From contig JAVLUZ010000418.1 in assembly GCA_036768485.1 (NCBI GenBank), positions 57,343 through 121,342 on the forward strand: a DNA stretch of 64,000 nucleotides, read 5' to 3'. The first letter of the stretch is position 1. Each line of letters opens with the position of its first letter. The notes under the pieces are model-generated. The model was not told where the DNA came from. It saw only the letters and a list, made by a program, of their open reading frames with translations, and did not search any database. Of this stretch, positions 14,141 to 25,119 are shown piece after piece. This DNA is from Mermis nigrescens (lineage: Eukaryota > Nematoda > Enoplea > Mermithida > Mermithidae). Position numbers and translations under genes: made by a program.

Positions 14141-14702
14141 GTTCGAAAAACATGCAAGAATAGAACAGCGTGCCAATGCTTCAACGTGCAGTGAGTTGAT
14201 GATCTGAACTAAAATTAGAGCAGTAGCATGGGGACGTTGCTGGCTACTTATGCAAATTAAAATTAATTGGTTCCGCCCGTCCTGGATAACCGACTGTGCA
14301 TTAAAAAGTTGGGCGCTTCACGCCTTTGTGTAGTGGTATGACCCATTGTAGGCGCTTAGCGCCTCATGGATTCTCTATGCTTAAGCATGTGCTATGCTTA
14401 AGCATTGTAACGCTCAAGGGGCCCGCCGTAACACTGGCGCACGAGAAAATGGGATGCGCGAAGAAATGGAATTGTCTACAGTAATTAATTATTATTCTAT
14501 ATCATTCGGCGAGGAAGTGGGACGCACGAGGAAAGGGGATGCGCGAAGAAAAGCATTACGCGAGGGAACAAGATAATATCAAAGAAACATTATTACGATT
14601 GTCATTTGAAAAATCTAAGCACGCAGAAATAAGCAGACAACCAACAATGATGAGACAAATTAAAGTTTGGCAAAGAATTTGACTGATAACATGAATCAAG
14701 CA
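14141..14702. other. No gene; short purine-rich duplication
   Basis: At 14440-14560 a G/A-rich phrase (ggatgcgcgaagaaa) occurs twice, giving a 60-codon ORF of low complexity. I see no domain and do not call it coding. Confidence 0.45.
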
Positions 14703-14704
14703 TA

Positions 14705-15263
14705 TCCCTTGCGTTCCCGTGAACTAGGACGGCGTCCTAGCCGATCACTTTTTTGTGATTTTTTTGTTGTATGTTTTGTGTGACTACAAAACTTTGTCTA
14801 GCATCATTTTCGCCCTAGTTACATCATTTGAAATGTTCAAGCTAGTAAATAAAATTATACATCCTAAAAAATTAGCATATTTTCAAGATTATCACATAAA
14901 AACTTAAATTACAAAAAAAGTTTTGGTCAATGATTAGTACAAGATTGATGGGCTTCTACTTTTTAATCAGCTACTACAGTCCTAAAATGATATTTTAGTT
15001 AACTAAAATATACTATTTGTATTTATTTTATGCATGTCCACCTCATGCTCATGCTTAATATGGCAGCAGTTTTTTAGTTATTACTTCTTACAAAGTTACT
15101 TCAGCGAAAAATGACGAACATATTCGGAAAGAACTTAAAAAATCGCACAAAATGATACTAATATTTGCTATGTTGAGTGAGACTAATTACATTTTGAGCT
15201 GGCTAGGACAGCGTCCTAGCACGGGAACCTTTGACTTTAAAAAGCACACGGGAACGCGAGGGA
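14705..15263. mobile_element. MITE with 20-bp TIRs and inner palindromes, TA target
   Basis: The ends are TCCCTTGCGTTCCCGTG and, on the other strand, TCCCTCGCGTTCCCGTG, so they agree at all but one position. Both are flanked by TA (14703-14704 and 15264-15265), as in Tc1/mariner-type insertion. Inside each terminus is a second small palindrome, CTAGGACGGCGTCCTAG on the left and CTAGGACAGCGTCCTAG on the right. There is no coding capacity. Confidence 0.8.
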
Positions 15264-15936
15264 TATATCATCTAGACTGATTGCGTGTCATAGCGTTGAG
15301 TCACATCTTGTATAGCGGACAAGCTAAAACTACGATTGAGTTGTTCCAAAATTAAGAAATCATCAAGACCATGAAATTATGGAGATTTAATAAAACGGAG
15401 TTTTCTGACACCTCCAAGTAATCTATCTGATTTATGGGTTTTTGTCGATGAAAAATGAAAATACATAGTGTGAAGCAGTGCACAGCGTAGGAAATTCTTG
15501 ATATTTCACCGTTTTCATGCAGAATTTACCACCACTTTATTGATAAAAAAGTCCAAACTTTGTACCGTTTATTTCATATAGATGAGGTAAGTCCTTCAAA
15601 AATCTTTGTAAAATCTTTATAAATGTACAACAAAATTTAACGGCTGGAGATTTATATAGTGCGCTTACGCGCCAAAGCGGGGTTCGGGGCTGAGCCCCGG
15701 AAAATTTCGAAAACAAAGCACTTTGATGTTGAATAGTACCTAACGTTTAAATTTCCGCAACCTCAGTCAAATCTTTTTTGTCAATCATTTTTGGACTTTT
15801 ACTATTACGCTAAATAAGCATAAGCAGTTCTATTCAACGAACAAATAGTGCATTAAACCACTAAAACGATGTGAAGCACTGGATTATTTTAGCTGATTCA
15901 AGCTTCTAAACTTATGGGTTCCAAAAAGTAACCCTC
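15264..15936. other. No gene; GC hairpin near 15685
   Basis: AT-rich except for 15655-15705, which holds 'gcgcttacgcgcc' and a perfect short hairpin CGGGGC-TGA-GCCCCG. Similar GC-rich hairpins occur in several of the window's repeats, so this is probably a repeat fragment. Confidence 0.4.
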
Positions 15937-16290
15937 CTCCCTATAGCAACACTAGGACACTTCTGTATCGTGCGGTTTTTTTAAAGATAGTCATTCAAAA
16001 AATCTGATGACGCCTTTTTAATTTCTATACTTTTAGCCCGCGCTTAATGAGCGTGTTAAGTTTCATTGTAACGTAGCATCATATAGATTATAAAAATTTC
16101 GGTCGCTTACACGATTTTTCTAACTCGGTTGTGCGCTCTGTTTAGTCTGGTATCTTTTAAGATGTAGGCCATCGAGTAAGCTCTGGTTATTCTTTTAAAT
16201 TTGTTTTTAAGTGATTCATTCCTGAAGAGGCAGTGTAAAGAGTGTGAAACTCTGGAGTAGTTAAGCGTGTATCCCTAGGCCACAACACAA
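15937..16290 (+). repeat. Family B fragment (stem-loop side)
   Basis: It matches the segment just inside the stem-loop of the copies at 54109 and 60985: an 'aggacacttctg...gtgcggttttttt' block, then '...taactc(g/a)gtt(g/t)tgc...ctgtttagtctg', then 'gcagtgtaaagagtgtgaaa'. The stem-loop itself is missing. Confidence 0.55.
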
Positions 16291-16552
16291 AGTATATACA
16301 GCCATGTTTTGTGTTATATGCCCCGCCCACTCGATCGCAGAGAAGCAGCGTCTCCTGTTTTATATCATAAGCGGAGGGGGTGAACTCGTGCGACCTGCTT
16401 GCGACCTGGCTTTTTTCTCAGGGCGCAATGATGAGGCATGTATGAGGGGCGCGTCTAGCCCAGGGACAGGGGCCTAGGGCAAGGGAAGTCCCTAGTGCAA
16501 GCTGAGCAAGCCAAGGAATGAAATACCGCTGATAACCTGCTTGTAATATCGC

Positions 16553-17165
16553 GCGCCTGTTTGGAATTTATAATAAGCGCATTGGCGCAGCATTTTTTAC
16601 GATCGACGTTTTTTGTTGACTAGCGCATTGGCAAAGCAATTTTTTACGATTGCATTAAATTGATAATTCCAAGGCGGCTTTTTGCAACACATCAACACGC
16701 GCCAGGATGGATTGATTTTGCTCAAATTTTTTTGAACGCGTCCAGCCCATCCGGGAGTTCAGTACATCTACCACTTGCTTGTTGGGCAGTCGAATTGATA
16801 ATAGGCTGAAACATAATGATTATAACAGCCATGAATACTTATAAACAGACACAATAAGGCAGTAATATCGCACATTGGCTAAGCGGCTTGTGACACAATT
16901 GTAATATGGTGCATTGGCGAAGCAGTGTGAAGCATTAGTAATATCGCCCTTTGGCAAAGCAATTTTTTCGCAGCTGGCAGCTCTCTTTGATGACCGCATA
17001 TTGGCAGCCTGTTTGGAATTTATCAATGAATAATATGCGCCTTAGCTAAGCATTTTTTATGATACAAATTTATCGACGCATTTTTTTGACTAGGGCATTG
17101 GCGAAACAATTTTCTACAATAGCATTAAAAAGAATAGAATTTATGATAAATTGATAATTCAGAAA
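16553..17165. repeat. Imperfect ~130-bp direct repeat pair
   Basis: The segments 16553-16676 and 17005-17162 share the same order of blocks: 'cctgtttggaatttat', 'gcgc(a)ttggc..agcattttttacgat', 'tcgacg', 'ttgactag.gcattggc.aa.caattttctac', and 'attaaattgataattc'. The phrase 'gcattggcgaagca' also recurs between them (16911, 16948). There is no coding capacity. Confidence 0.6.
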
Positions 17166-17564
17166 CAAAGACTGACAGTTTTTACGTAATTAAAAAGATT
17201 TTGAAAACGCGCAAGAAAGGCAATAAAACTGATTATTTAGTGCGCTGACGAGGGTACCCAGAAAAGTTTGATTCCTGGGTCTCAAACCTGATTAAAGTAT
17301 AAATAGTGAGATAGAACTTAAGATCAAAACTAGAGTCTGTTGGTAAGTATTTTTCGAGCATTGTTTTTAGCCAAAAAATGAGCAACTAGTATAGGCAAAC
17401 ATTGCTCAAATTTGATCAGAATGCTATTTTGAGCTTCTCAAAGATTATCAGGAAAGCCTGAAAAAGAGCCGATCTTTGCCTGCTGTACTTTGCGAACCTC
17501 CACACAAAAATCATTGATGAACACATATCTTTATCCGAACCATCAGTACTGATCAAGAAATTTG

Positions 17565-18365
17565 CAGTTTCAAAAACTCCTTGTAAAGTTTCAACAATTT
17601 TCGTAAAATTTGGAATATTTTTCGTAAAGTTCGGAATATTTTTTGTAAAATTTGGAATAATTTTTTGTAAAATTTGAAATATTTTTTTTGAAGTTTGAAA
17701 TATTTTTTGTAAAGTTTGTAATATTTTTTGTAAAGTTTAGAATATTTTTTGTAAAATTTAGAATATTTTTTGTAAAGTTTGGAATATTTTTTGTAAAATT
17801 TGGAATTTTTTTGCATAATTTGGAATATTTTTTGTAAACTTTGGAATATTTTTTGTAAAATTTGGAATTTTCTTTGTGAAGTTTGGAATATTTTTTGTAA
17901 AGTTTGAAATATTTTTTGTAAAGTTAGAAATTTTTTTGTAAAGTTTAGAAATTTTTTTGTAAAATTTTGAATCAATTTTATATGCTTAAGCTTTATATCA
18001 TTTATCACAATCCACATACTTGTCCAATGACACCATTGAGGATATATTTTTTGCAAAATTTGGAACGTTTACACGTTATAACATTGGAAGTTTGTAAAAT
18101 TTGCAATATTTTTTGTAAAATTTGAAATATTTTTTGTAAACTTTAGAATACTTTCTGTAAAGTTTGAAATATTTGTTAAAAACTTTGAAAAATTTTTTGT
18201 AAAGCTTGGAACATTTTTTTGTAAAGTTTGGAACACATTCAACACGTTATAACATAGGAAGGTTATAAAGTTTGGAAGATTTATTTGTAAAGTTTGGAAC
18301 ATTCTTTGTAAAGTTTGTGAAATTTGGAACAAAGCATATAAAATTTGGAACGAAGCTTGCAAAAG
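17565..18365. repeat. ~21-bp minisatellite (TTTTGTAAAGTTTGGAATATT)
   Basis: About 30 degenerate units in two blocks, interrupted at 17965-18080 by non-repeat sequence. The 97- and 167-codon minus-strand ORFs (Lys/Phe/Gln-rich) follow the 21-bp period, a multiple of three, and are artefacts of it. The unit resembles that of the arrays at 21425 and 29155. Confidence 0.9.
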
Positions 18366-18422
18366 TCAGAAGAAGGTTATAAAAATTTTTGGATATCCGA
18401 ATTCAGCCACAAATAAAGGGGT

Positions 18423-18800
18423 ATGATTCTGCCCATATTGCATCCAAAAATTCTTGCTTTTATTGCTCAAGCTAATAAGGCAAGTTGCAGAGATAAACGT
18501 AATACGTACACAGTGTCAGACATCTTAACAGAAATTTGTATTTGTGAGGCTTTGTTATCTGCCTTATTGGGAAGGCGTAAGCATGGTAAAGAGCTAGTAT
18601 TGTACTCTGCGCTAAAAATTTTGCTTGTTAATTGATAATGAGCTTGACAAAGCTAGTCTAGGCACACACAAATCTGCCAGAAATACTCATATTTTATACA
18701 CAATACTACTCGAATTCTATACTTTATTGTGATAGCGTGTGCTGCAAGAGTTAGCTTCCATATATTAAAATGTGCAAGTTTAAGTGAGCAATACAATCAT
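18423..18800. other. No supported gene
   Basis: A 70-codon + strand ORF at 18423-18635 has no recognised domain and no splice-like border that would make it an exon. Otherwise AT-rich sequence. Confidence 0.35.
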
Positions 18801-18805
18801 ACAAT

Positions 18806-19073
18806 CACACCTGAGCGTGGGGGGTTTGGGGGGTATGCCACCCCGCTACCCCGAGAAACCAAAATAACCCCCCCCCAGAAATCAAAAAACCCCGTCAGAA
18901 TTCAATTTTTAAAAATTTTTTCGTTTTTTGCAATGCCAATGAATAGTGCTTGATGAGAAACGTCGAAAAATGGTATTTTTTTCGCCATACCACCACTTTT
19001 AAGGCCATTTTTTGAACTTTGAAAAATCTTGCACACCCTCCCTCATCCAGAATTTTCTTGCTGCCCACGTATG
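18806..19073 (+). mobile_element. MITE A (hAT-like)
   Basis: It starts CACACCTGAGCGTGG and ends CCACGTATG. It contains the family's G-run/C-run left part, the 'ttgatgagaaacgtcgaaaaatgg' centre and a 'gccataccacca' right part. The flanks are catacaat and gatacaat, a near-perfect 8-bp target duplication (7 of 8). Confidence 0.85.
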
Positions 19074-19419
19074 GATACAATCCTGATATTTGAGACCACT
19101 AATTTTGGCTATTTTTTGCGAGTTAAATATGGAAAATAATTACAATAACCTAAACTTATAATGCAGAAAACTGCAACTCTTTTTATCTATCTCTGACTAG
19201 TTTGTCATCTTTATAAATTAAAAATATTTAAATTCATTGCAAATTTTGACTTTTAAGCTTATTTTAACTTCATTCGAAGCATTTTATAGGTAAAAACAGA
19301 AATGTATTACTTGGTGTGATGTTTCGCTAAAATCGTCCAACAGGCCTTTGAGGCAGGATAAATGTCAATTATAGGAATGATTTTTGTTATTAAAAACTTG
19401 AAAAATTGCGATTATTGAT

Positions 19420-19535
19420 GGCCGACAATTATTTCTAATTACAAATCCATTCTTTATATCGCCAGCTATGTTGGGCCAAGGGGACGGCCGCTTCCCCCGC
19501 CCTTCCTTAAAATTTGTTTCTGGGTCAGGGCATTA
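19420..19535. repeat. Terminal fragment of the 46881-type hAT element
   Basis: It matches 47805-47915: 'ggcc(g/a)a.aat', 'atccattctttat.tcgcca', 'ttgggccaa.ggg.cggccgc', then a C-rich run. Only the right end of that element is present. Confidence 0.55.
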
Positions 19536-19539
19536 AGCG

Positions 19540-20425
19540 TTTGTGCGCGCCGACGAACTCGACGGATTCTTAAAGTCGCTATTCTAATTTAGACCAGATT
19601 TTGAAAAGGTTCATTATGCCGGAGGCTGTTCGTTTCTTATTCGAAAAGGTATAAATGCTCCGAGATTATTCGCATTATAAAAAGAATTGAATTTTTTTAT
19701 CAATCATTTAGGTTGCATTCATTCCAGCAAAGTGCACTCGCACGAAAAACCAAGAGCAAGATTTCTATGCAAATGCACGAGCACGCATTGGCGTACACGG
19801 GTCAGGGGCATATGTAGGTGGGCAGCACCAATATTCTGAAGGGGACTTTGAAGGTCAAAAAAATCTTTAAATGGTAGTATGACGATAAAACGCTATTTTT
19901 CATTGCTTCTCACCGAGCACTATCCATTAGCATCGAAAAATCGCTAAAAAACAAAAAAATTCAAAAATTGAATTCTGAAGGGGGGGGGGGTTTCGGTTTT
20001 TTTGGGAGTTGGGGAAATTCGGCCTTTTGAGGGTGCGTACCCATAATTCTTCCCCTCCACGCCGACGTATTGTCAAGGGCCTGAACTCATCGAGAATCCT
20101 GGAGATTTTAAAAATCGATGGACCCAAAGTTGAATTTTGGTGCTATGTTTGGCGATTTCGCCTCGTCTTATCCCAGAATTCGTTTGCTGCCCATGTATGC
20201 GTACGAATACCTTAAAAGTACACTCACCCTGTAACAGAAGAATAGCGAGCAGGTGCAGAAAAAATCATGTTACGAATCGAGAACAAGAGTGATAAGGAAG
20301 TAAAATGTGAGATTATGATTAATGAGACATAGCTTGCGCTTTTATTTTAGGCAATAGCTTATATTTGAGAAACTGATCAAATAGCACATATCGCACCGAA
20401 AAGGCGCCAGTTTGGCGTTCTTAAA
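19540..20425 (+). repeat. Dispersed repeat D, copy 2, split by a MITE
   Basis: It is homologous to 8880-9590, with an insertion at about 19813-20199. The inserted segment begins 'taggtgggcagcacc' and ends 'gctgcccatgtatg', that is, with MITE A-type termini. Confidence 0.6.
19813..20199 (-). mobile_element. MITE A-related element inside repeat D
   Basis: The left terminus GTAGGTGGGCAGC and right terminus GCTGCCCATGTATG are inverted copies. The left half is recognisable MITE A (G-run at 19979, 'catcgaaaaatcgc'); the right half diverges. No clear 8-bp duplication was found. Confidence 0.5.
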
Positions 20426-20604
20426 CAAAGACTTGGGAAGATGCGACGAATGTTGCACCCATTATTAGCAATCCGCCTTTGTTCGATTATCGTCATGCTG
20501 ATAATATTTTATAATAAAATTATATAGTATAAAAATATTGTAAAATAAAATAATATACACATTTTGATATTCTCGTCATGCTGATAATGTAATATAATAC
20601 CGGT

Positions 20605-22064
20605 AGGCGATGACGTTAAAATCTGCTCCCTGAGGTAGGCTGAGGGAGCAATGTTAAAGTATAGTGAAATAGAACAGTTAGGATGGGAAAGGAGGGGGTG
20701 TGCGTAAGGAGGGGGCCGACCGCGCCGCCTGTTATAACATGGTCTGTCTTGCAGTGTTGTTCCTCAGGTTGAATAGTTGATCTGAGGGTGTCAATGAATT
20801 TTTTGTTTAAAAAAATGCTGAAATAGCTCAAAAACTACGTGTCTGGTTAATTTCAATCATTGTTCCTATTTTTGAACTCTTCGCCGTATTTTATCTAGAA
20901 ATTTTTCTATTCTGAGAAGCCCTCCACGTGCATATCTCGTTGTGACGTACTTATTTTTTATTTATTGTTCGAATAAAGCACGTACTCAACATGTCACGAA
21001 TGAATAAGTGATGTGCAATTGATTTTGCTAAAAATTACAGTAAAAAATGAAAGAGGCAGCCATACAGATCAGCGAATATATCGGATAAGAGAAATACGAT
21101 ATGACAAATCGTCGCAGGTTAACGTAAAAGAACGTGAAAAAATTTCCACTTATTACACAATTTCAAGTGTTTTGTGAGCATCTCATCCGTAGATGCGAAG
21201 CATAGCGGCTTGGCGGCTTTAGGGGTAGTGCTTCTTTTTAGCCTCAAAAATAGGCATAAATTGACAGTCATTGCAGCGAAATATTTTAATTTTTATCAAT
21301 TTCCAGTAACATTTCCATTCAGGCCCCTCTCCCATAGGTGCATGTCTCGTCTCCCCTCATTTGCTTGGGTCTGCATACTACCGAAAACTTTGCTTTTCTT
21401 AAAAACAATCATTGATATATCTTTGTAAAGTTGTGGAATATTTTTGTAAGGTTGTGGAATATTTTTGTCAAGTTGTGAAAATTTTTTGCCAAGTTGTGAA
21501 ATATTTTTGTCAAGTTGTGGAAATTTTTTGTCAGTTGCGAAACATTTTTGTCAAGTTGAGAAATATTTTTGTCAAAATGTGGAAATTTTTCGCCATGTTG
21601 TGAATTATTTTCATCAAGTTGTGAAATATTTTTACATGCTTAAGCATGATACTTTTGTCAAGTTGTGAAGATTTTTTGCCAAGTTGTGAAATATTTTTCT
21701 CAAGTTGTGAAATTTTTTGTCAAGTTGTGAAAATTTTTGTCAAGTTGTGAAATATTTTTGTCATGTTGTGAAAATTTTTTGTCAAGGTGTGAAATATTTT
21801 CGTAATGTTCCGAAATACTTTTGTAAAATTATCCTGAAAGTATGCTGTTTAACGAGTTTTTTGCTAAAATAATAGGAAATCATCCATCGGCCAAAAAAAA
21901 GAGAAAAAAGGAATAAATATGAATGAAAAAATATGAGTTTCCAGCACTCAATTCCGTTGCCTCAGGTTGATCAAAAGCTGTTTACGCGTTAAAAAATTAA
22001 AATTGCTTCAATTCTGCATCATGAATGCAGGTATACTGCATCCATGACCCCAGCTGGCATTACG
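20605..22064 (+). repeat. Left arm of a large inverted repeat (Polinton TIR candidate)
   Basis: It is the reverse complement of 28967-30152. Matching blocks in order are 'gcgatg.c.t.aaaatctgctcc', 'gccgcctgttata.catggtctgtc', a 60-codon-long unit around 21174-21428, the minisatellite, and 'ctgcatcatgaatgcagg...gaccccagctggcat'. The pair encloses the polymerase pseudogene, which makes terminal inverted repeats the simplest reading. Two unrelated inverted insertions are the alternative. Confidence 0.7.
21425..21840 (+). repeat. 20-21 bp minisatellite in the left arm
   Basis: About 20 degenerate units of TTTTTGTCAAGTTGTGAAATA. The right arm carries a shorter version (29155-29385) in reverse orientation. 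The Cys/Val/Phe-rich ORFs across it are repeat artefacts. Confidence 0.9.
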
Positions 22065-22211
22065 GAAACGTATAAATTTTGCGGGATTATTGACCGCACA
22101 TTTCATATGAAATTCACGCAAGTCACCGAAAAATTCATATAACTGCAGATAATTTCTCAGAAAGTATTAATTTTCTATGTTTTTCTATCTTTTCTATAAG
22201 GGGCTAGGCAC

Positions 22212-22446
22212 CACACGTGGGCAGCATCGACATTTCGAGGGGGCAAGATTTTTCAAAGGTCAAAAAAGAGCCTCTAAAATGGTGGTATGGCGAAGAACAC
22301 AATTTTTCAACGTTTCTCATCGAGCACTATCTATTGGCATCGAAAAATTGCGAAAAAAAACAAAAAAATTAAAACTTGAATTCTGGGGGTATTTCGGTTT
22401 CTCGGGGTGGTGCATACCCCCAACCCGCCCTCCACGCCCAAGTGTG
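22212..22446 (-). mobile_element. MITE A (hAT-like)
   Basis: Reverse-orientation copy starting CACACGTGGGCAGC and ending CCCAAGTGTG. It has a perfect 8-bp duplication ctaggcac at 22204-22211 and 22447-22454. It sits between the left inverted-repeat arm and the polymerase promoter. The ORFs on both strands across it belong to the MITE. Confidence 0.92.
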
Positions 22447-22618
22447 CTAGGCACCCAAGACTTAGTGTCTGGAAAGTACGAGTCATCGTCAAAGCACAAC
22501 AAGAAATTGCAGTATTTTACGTCATATTATGCAATTTGGGTGCAATGATGACTCAAACAAACTCGTTCCGGAACGGGTTCTGCAAGTTCTTCCGGTAGAG
22601 CTTACAGAGCGCTCTGAC

Positions 22619-22626
22619 TATAAATA
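22619..22626 (+). promoter_or_regulatory. TATA box upstream of the polymerase pseudogene
   Basis: TATAAATA lies 47 bp before the ATG at 22666, within locally more GC-rich sequence. The spacing suits a core promoter with a very short leader. Confidence 0.55.
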
Positions 22627-23964
22627 GGTCAAGCAGAGCTAGCGAGCTCATTCTTCTCAAGAATAATGGCGGCACCTTTCGAACTTCCAGCTTCCAACAC
22701 TCTATTGGCGGTGGTCGAGTCGAGGAGAATATGGGTCGGAAACGAGCGACTTGTTGGCGTTATACTACGAAAAATCTTAAAGTATGGCTGCATAGGCGTT
22801 CGAAACGCGATTGCGGCACAATTCTGGGCGACTATTCTTGGAGACGGGTCGTCACAGGAACTTCGAGAGCCGGTTATAAATCGCCAGACGCTTTAAAAGC
22901 TGGTCAATAGTCGATATGGGTCGGCGAAGGAAAAATTATTTCGTCTATTTTTCAAGAATTCATCATATTATCAAAAGCGGACAGAACCAATTTCGGATCG
23001 CCAGATTTTTGGGACGTTATTTTCGATGAAGAAGACGGAGCGCAAGTCGGCTGGGGCAAAGGCGACTGATTATTACGTTGTCGGCGAAATGTTCAGAACG
23101 AGAGTGAAACGATTTAACTTTGAGCCCGGGCCTATAACCTACGTTTCCTACGCGTGGAGGAGCTTCGCACTTTTGACGGATTCCTTCAGTCCGTTCTAGA
23201 CAGCGCGTTGGGAAAGATTTAGACGGTTGTAGCTCCGACGATTTGGTCGAAGTTGAGCTTATTCACTCCGAGTCTGGACTGGCACGTAATAATTCCTTTT
23301 GTTCCCAGGCAGTTTATAAACGCCGATCGGATTTTAAGCGTCGTAGAACGAGTAAATCGGTCAAGAGATGATTTTTCCTCTGACGAGATAATCAGTTTGA
23401 ACGTTATTATCGTTAACGCACCCATGGGTGGCGGCGGAACTCGTAAGAAAATTTCGAAAAAGGATCATCGTTAATTGGGATACTTGGTTTCAATGACATT
23501 GTGGGAATGGGGGTGTTTTATCCAAATCCAAAACACTGATAAATTATGTTTAGCTAGAGCTGTAGTTACAGGAAAAAGCTAAAATAGACAACCACCCTCA
23601 ATGGAATACAACTAGGAGGGGAGATAAGAGGAGAGGGACATAACAGAAACGTTTAGCTGAAAATTTAATGGTCGTAGCGGGCCTAGAGGAGCATCGGGCA
23701 CTCTGCGGGATTGATGAAGTTCGTAAAATTCAGGCCGTTTTATCACCTACGTATCAAATGACAGTTTATTCTCGAGATTTTAACGATTCCTCAAATTTCG
23801 CAGGCCGAAAAATAATACATTTGTACCATCACCATAATCATTTTGACTTAATTACTCGAGTCCCCGCATTTTTTGGTTCTGTATATTATTGTGAAACCTG
23901 TGATAATTCGTATTTGAATACTGAGCGACATGAATGTAATAAGGGCGAATGTAGATGTTGTGAT

Positions 23965-24232
23965 CACACCTGAACGTGGGGGGGTTTGGGGGAGGGGGGT
24001 AAGCACCCCTCAGAAACCAAAATACCCCCCCCAGAAATAAAAACACCCCCCCCAGAATTCAATTTTTTGAAAATTTCTTTCGTTTTTTCGCACTTTTTGA
24101 TGCCAATGGATAGTGCTTGATGAGAAACGTCGAAAAATGGTGTTTTTATTGCCATACCACCATTTTTAAGGCCACTTTTTGACCTTCAAAAAATCTTGCA
24201 CCCCCCCAGAATTTTCTTGCTGCCCACGTATG
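23965..24232 (+). mobile_element. MITE A inserted in the polymerase pseudogene
   Basis: It starts CACACCTGAACGTGG and ends CCACGTATG, with a perfect 8-bp duplication gttgtgat at 23957-23964 and 24233-24240. Because the polymerase reading is known on both sides, this copy gives a clear empty-site reconstruction and fixes the family's termini. Confidence 0.95.
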
Positions 24233-25119
24233 GTTGTGATACGTCTCCTGAATGTACATTTGTAAATTGGCAATTATATAATGAATGTAATCGATGGTTC
24301 GTGAGCGAATCATGTTTTGACAAACATAAAGAAGGCAAAGCGTCGGAAAGTAACGATAAAGCCCGTCTTTCACTCTTTAAGACTCTAAAACGTTGTAAAA
24401 CTTGTAATCAATTAATAAGCAGTACATAAATGTAATCAGTTTTTCTGTAAAACGTGTAACTGTTATGTAGAGCGAGACAAACATCAATGTTATATTAAAC
24501 CTGTAGACAAGAATTCCGAACCAAAACGAGGATCTTTCTTTATATTCTTTGATTTGAAACTCGTCAGGATGTAGAAATTGGGGAAAACAAGTACGGAAAA
24601 AGTTTCAAGCACGAACCAAATTGTTGTATAGCTCATCGCGTATGTTAAAAATGTATAGATTAAGATTTTTGTCAGAACTGTGGCAAGTATACGTTTTTGA
24701 GCGACAATTGTCCAGAAAATTTATGTAAATGGTTATTTAGCGAGCAGCATCGGGGTACCACATTTTAGTCCATAACGCTCGCAGATTCGATTCTCAATTT
24801 TTACTCGAATATTTACACGTAAATTGTACAGTTTTACCCAAAATTGTAACGCGCGGTCTTGAAGTCATAATGTTGGAAGTGGGCGGTATTCGGGTTATCG
24901 ATTCGCTGAATTTCCTACCCAGGCCCCTTTCTTCTCTTCCAAATACTTTCGAGATTCCAGAGCTGAAGAAGGTGTACTTCCCACATCTTTTCAACACAAA
25001 AAACAATCAAAATTATTTCGGCCCCCTACCGGATCCCGAGCACTACTCACCCAACACAATGAAAGACGAGGCGCGCGAAGATTTTTTCAAATAGTACAAG
25101 ACTGTAAAAACGATTGTGC

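Noticed and set aside
17553..18362. 97- and 167-codon Lys/Phe/Gln-rich ORFs
   Set aside because: The 21-bp minisatellite has a length divisible by three, which keeps a frame open without selection.
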